Assembly: GCA_016302095.1 (NCBI GenBank)
Contig: JAEDOE010000082.1
Coordinates: forward strand, 1 to 5,990
Reading direction: 5' to 3'
From: Anaerovibrio sp.
GTDB taxonomy: Bacteria; Bacillota; Negativicutes; Selenomonadales; Selenomonadaceae
DNA length: 5,990 bases
Shown here: one piece after another, positions 5,214 to 5,990 of the stretch
How the letters are laid out: each line of letters begins with the position of its first letter
Numbering within the stretch: the stretch's first letter is position 1
Program-made: the position numbers and the translations under genes
The notes under the pieces: generated by a model
Database searches by the model: none
The model's input: the letters and a program-made list of their open reading frames with translations, nothing else
Told to the model about the DNA's origin: nothing

Positions 5214-5990
5214 TCAGGCATTCTCAGACTCGGCAAAAGCATCGAGAAGATTATCCTCCTCTGCTTCCTCCTCGCCCTTGTAAACAACCTTGATATTCCT
5301 GTAGCGGCTCATGCCGGTACCTGCCGGAATGAGCTTACCGATAATAACATTCTCCTTCAGGCCAATCAGCGGATCAACCTTGCCCTTGATAGCAGCATCA
5401 GTCAGGACACGGGTAGTCTCCTGGAAGGATGCAGCAGACAGGAAGGAGTCAGTTGCCAGGGATGCCTTGGTAATACCAAGGAGCACAGGCTTTGCCACTG
5501 CCGGCTCCAGGCCTGCCTCGATAGCCTTGGTGTTGGCTGCCTCAAAGAGGTTGATGTCAATCTGGTCACCAGGCAGGAACTCGGTGCCGCCGGCTTCCTC
5601 AATCTTCACCTTGTGCAGCATCTGGCGAACCATTACCTCGATATGCTTATCGTTGATGCCTACACCCTGAGACTGGTATACCTTCTGAACTTCGTATACA
5701 ATGTAGCTCTGGGTAGCCTTCATGCCGCAGATATGGAGAATATCGTGCGGATTGATGGAACCCTCGGTAATCTTGCCACCAGTCTGGATATGCTGCCCAT
5801 CCTTGACTGCCAGATGGGAGTCGAACGGCAGGATGTATTCCCTTGCCTCCCCGGACTCAGGCATAACATATACAGTGTACAGGTTGCCATTCTCCTTGAC
5901 GGTAACAGTACCCTCCACCTCGGAGATGATAGCATTGTGCTTCGGCTTTCTGGCCTCGAACAATTCCTCGACACGCGGCAGACCCTGGGT
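5214..5990 (-). CDS. rpoC: DNA-directed RNA polymerase subunit beta', C-terminal part
   Basis: This is the C-terminal 258 residues of the beta' subunit, the clamp and active-site subunit of RNA polymerase; the gene continues beyond the right edge. The first visible residues, [17 protein letters not shown], are the highly conserved segment just after the trigger loop. Further conserved blocks are [10 protein letters not shown] (about 80-89), [14 protein letters not shown] (112-125), [14 protein letters not shown] (170-183), [12 protein letters not shown] (185-196) and [17 protein letters not shown] (210-226). After these comes a short acidic tail (EEEAEED, 240-246) ending in ESENA, as in many Bacillota RpoC proteins. 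The frame is intact to the TGA at 5214-5216. The gene presumably ends an rpoB-rpoC operon and is closed off from the rhamnose genes by the terminator that follows. Confidence 0.98.
   Translation of the reverse strand, partial: TQGLPRVEELFEARKPKHNAIISEVEGTVTVKENGNLYTVYVMPESGEAREYILPFDSHLAVKDGQHIQTGGKITEGSINPHDILHICGMKATQSYIVYEVQKVYQSQGVGINDKHIEVMVRQMLHKVKIEEAGGTEFLPGDQIDINLFEAANTKAIEAGLEPAVAKPVLLGITKASLATDSFLSAASFQETTRVLTDAAIKGKVDPLIGLKENVIIGKLIPAGTGMSRYRNIKVVYKGEEEAEEDNLLDAFAESENA

Overview
The window looks like ordinary chromosomal DNA of a low-to-mid GC bacterium, most likely an anaerobic member of the Bacillota. The Negativicutes (Selenomonas relatives) would fit. That placement is inferred from the style of the RpoC and Rml proteins, strong AAGGAG-type ribosome binding sites, and a CobI/CbiL-type cobalamin enzyme; no species-level marker is visible. 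Almost everything is on the minus strand, so gene order runs from right to left.

Right end (5214-5990): the C-terminal part of rpoC, the RNA polymerase beta' subunit, starting in the conserved [17 protein letters not shown] segment. A strong Rho-independent terminator (5142-5184) ends the rpoC transcript. Its T-run overlaps the -35 box of a very good sigma-70/sigma-A type promoter (5116-5144), which drives the next operon.

Middle (1484-5083): a complete four-gene dTDP-L-rhamnose operon in the order rfbA-rfbB-rfbC-rfbD (rmlABCD). The enzymes convert glucose-1-phosphate and dTTP into dTDP-L-rhamnose for cell-surface polysaccharide. Gaps are 21 bp, except for a 117-bp rfbA-rfbB gap that contains short direct repeats and a hairpin.

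Left of centre (622-1465): cobI (cbiL), a cobalamin-pathway C20-methyltransferase. It has its own promoter, an inverted repeat inside the promoter spacer, a hairpin at the predicted 5' end of the mRNA and a possible seven-codon leader ORF. No cobalamin riboswitch is visible.

Left end (1-610): an unrecognised 138-residue protein gene on the minus strand, preceded by an intergenic segment with a 10-bp inverted repeat and smaller repeats. The last 30 codons of an AT-rich plus-strand gene run in convergently and overlap its 3' end by 14 bp. The longest gene-free stretch is 166 bp (1318-1483).

I found no tRNA, rRNA, CRISPR array, insertion sequence or obvious novel system. The points most worth a second look are the cobI leader, the unknown small protein with its upstream inverted repeat, and the repeats between rfbA and rfbB.
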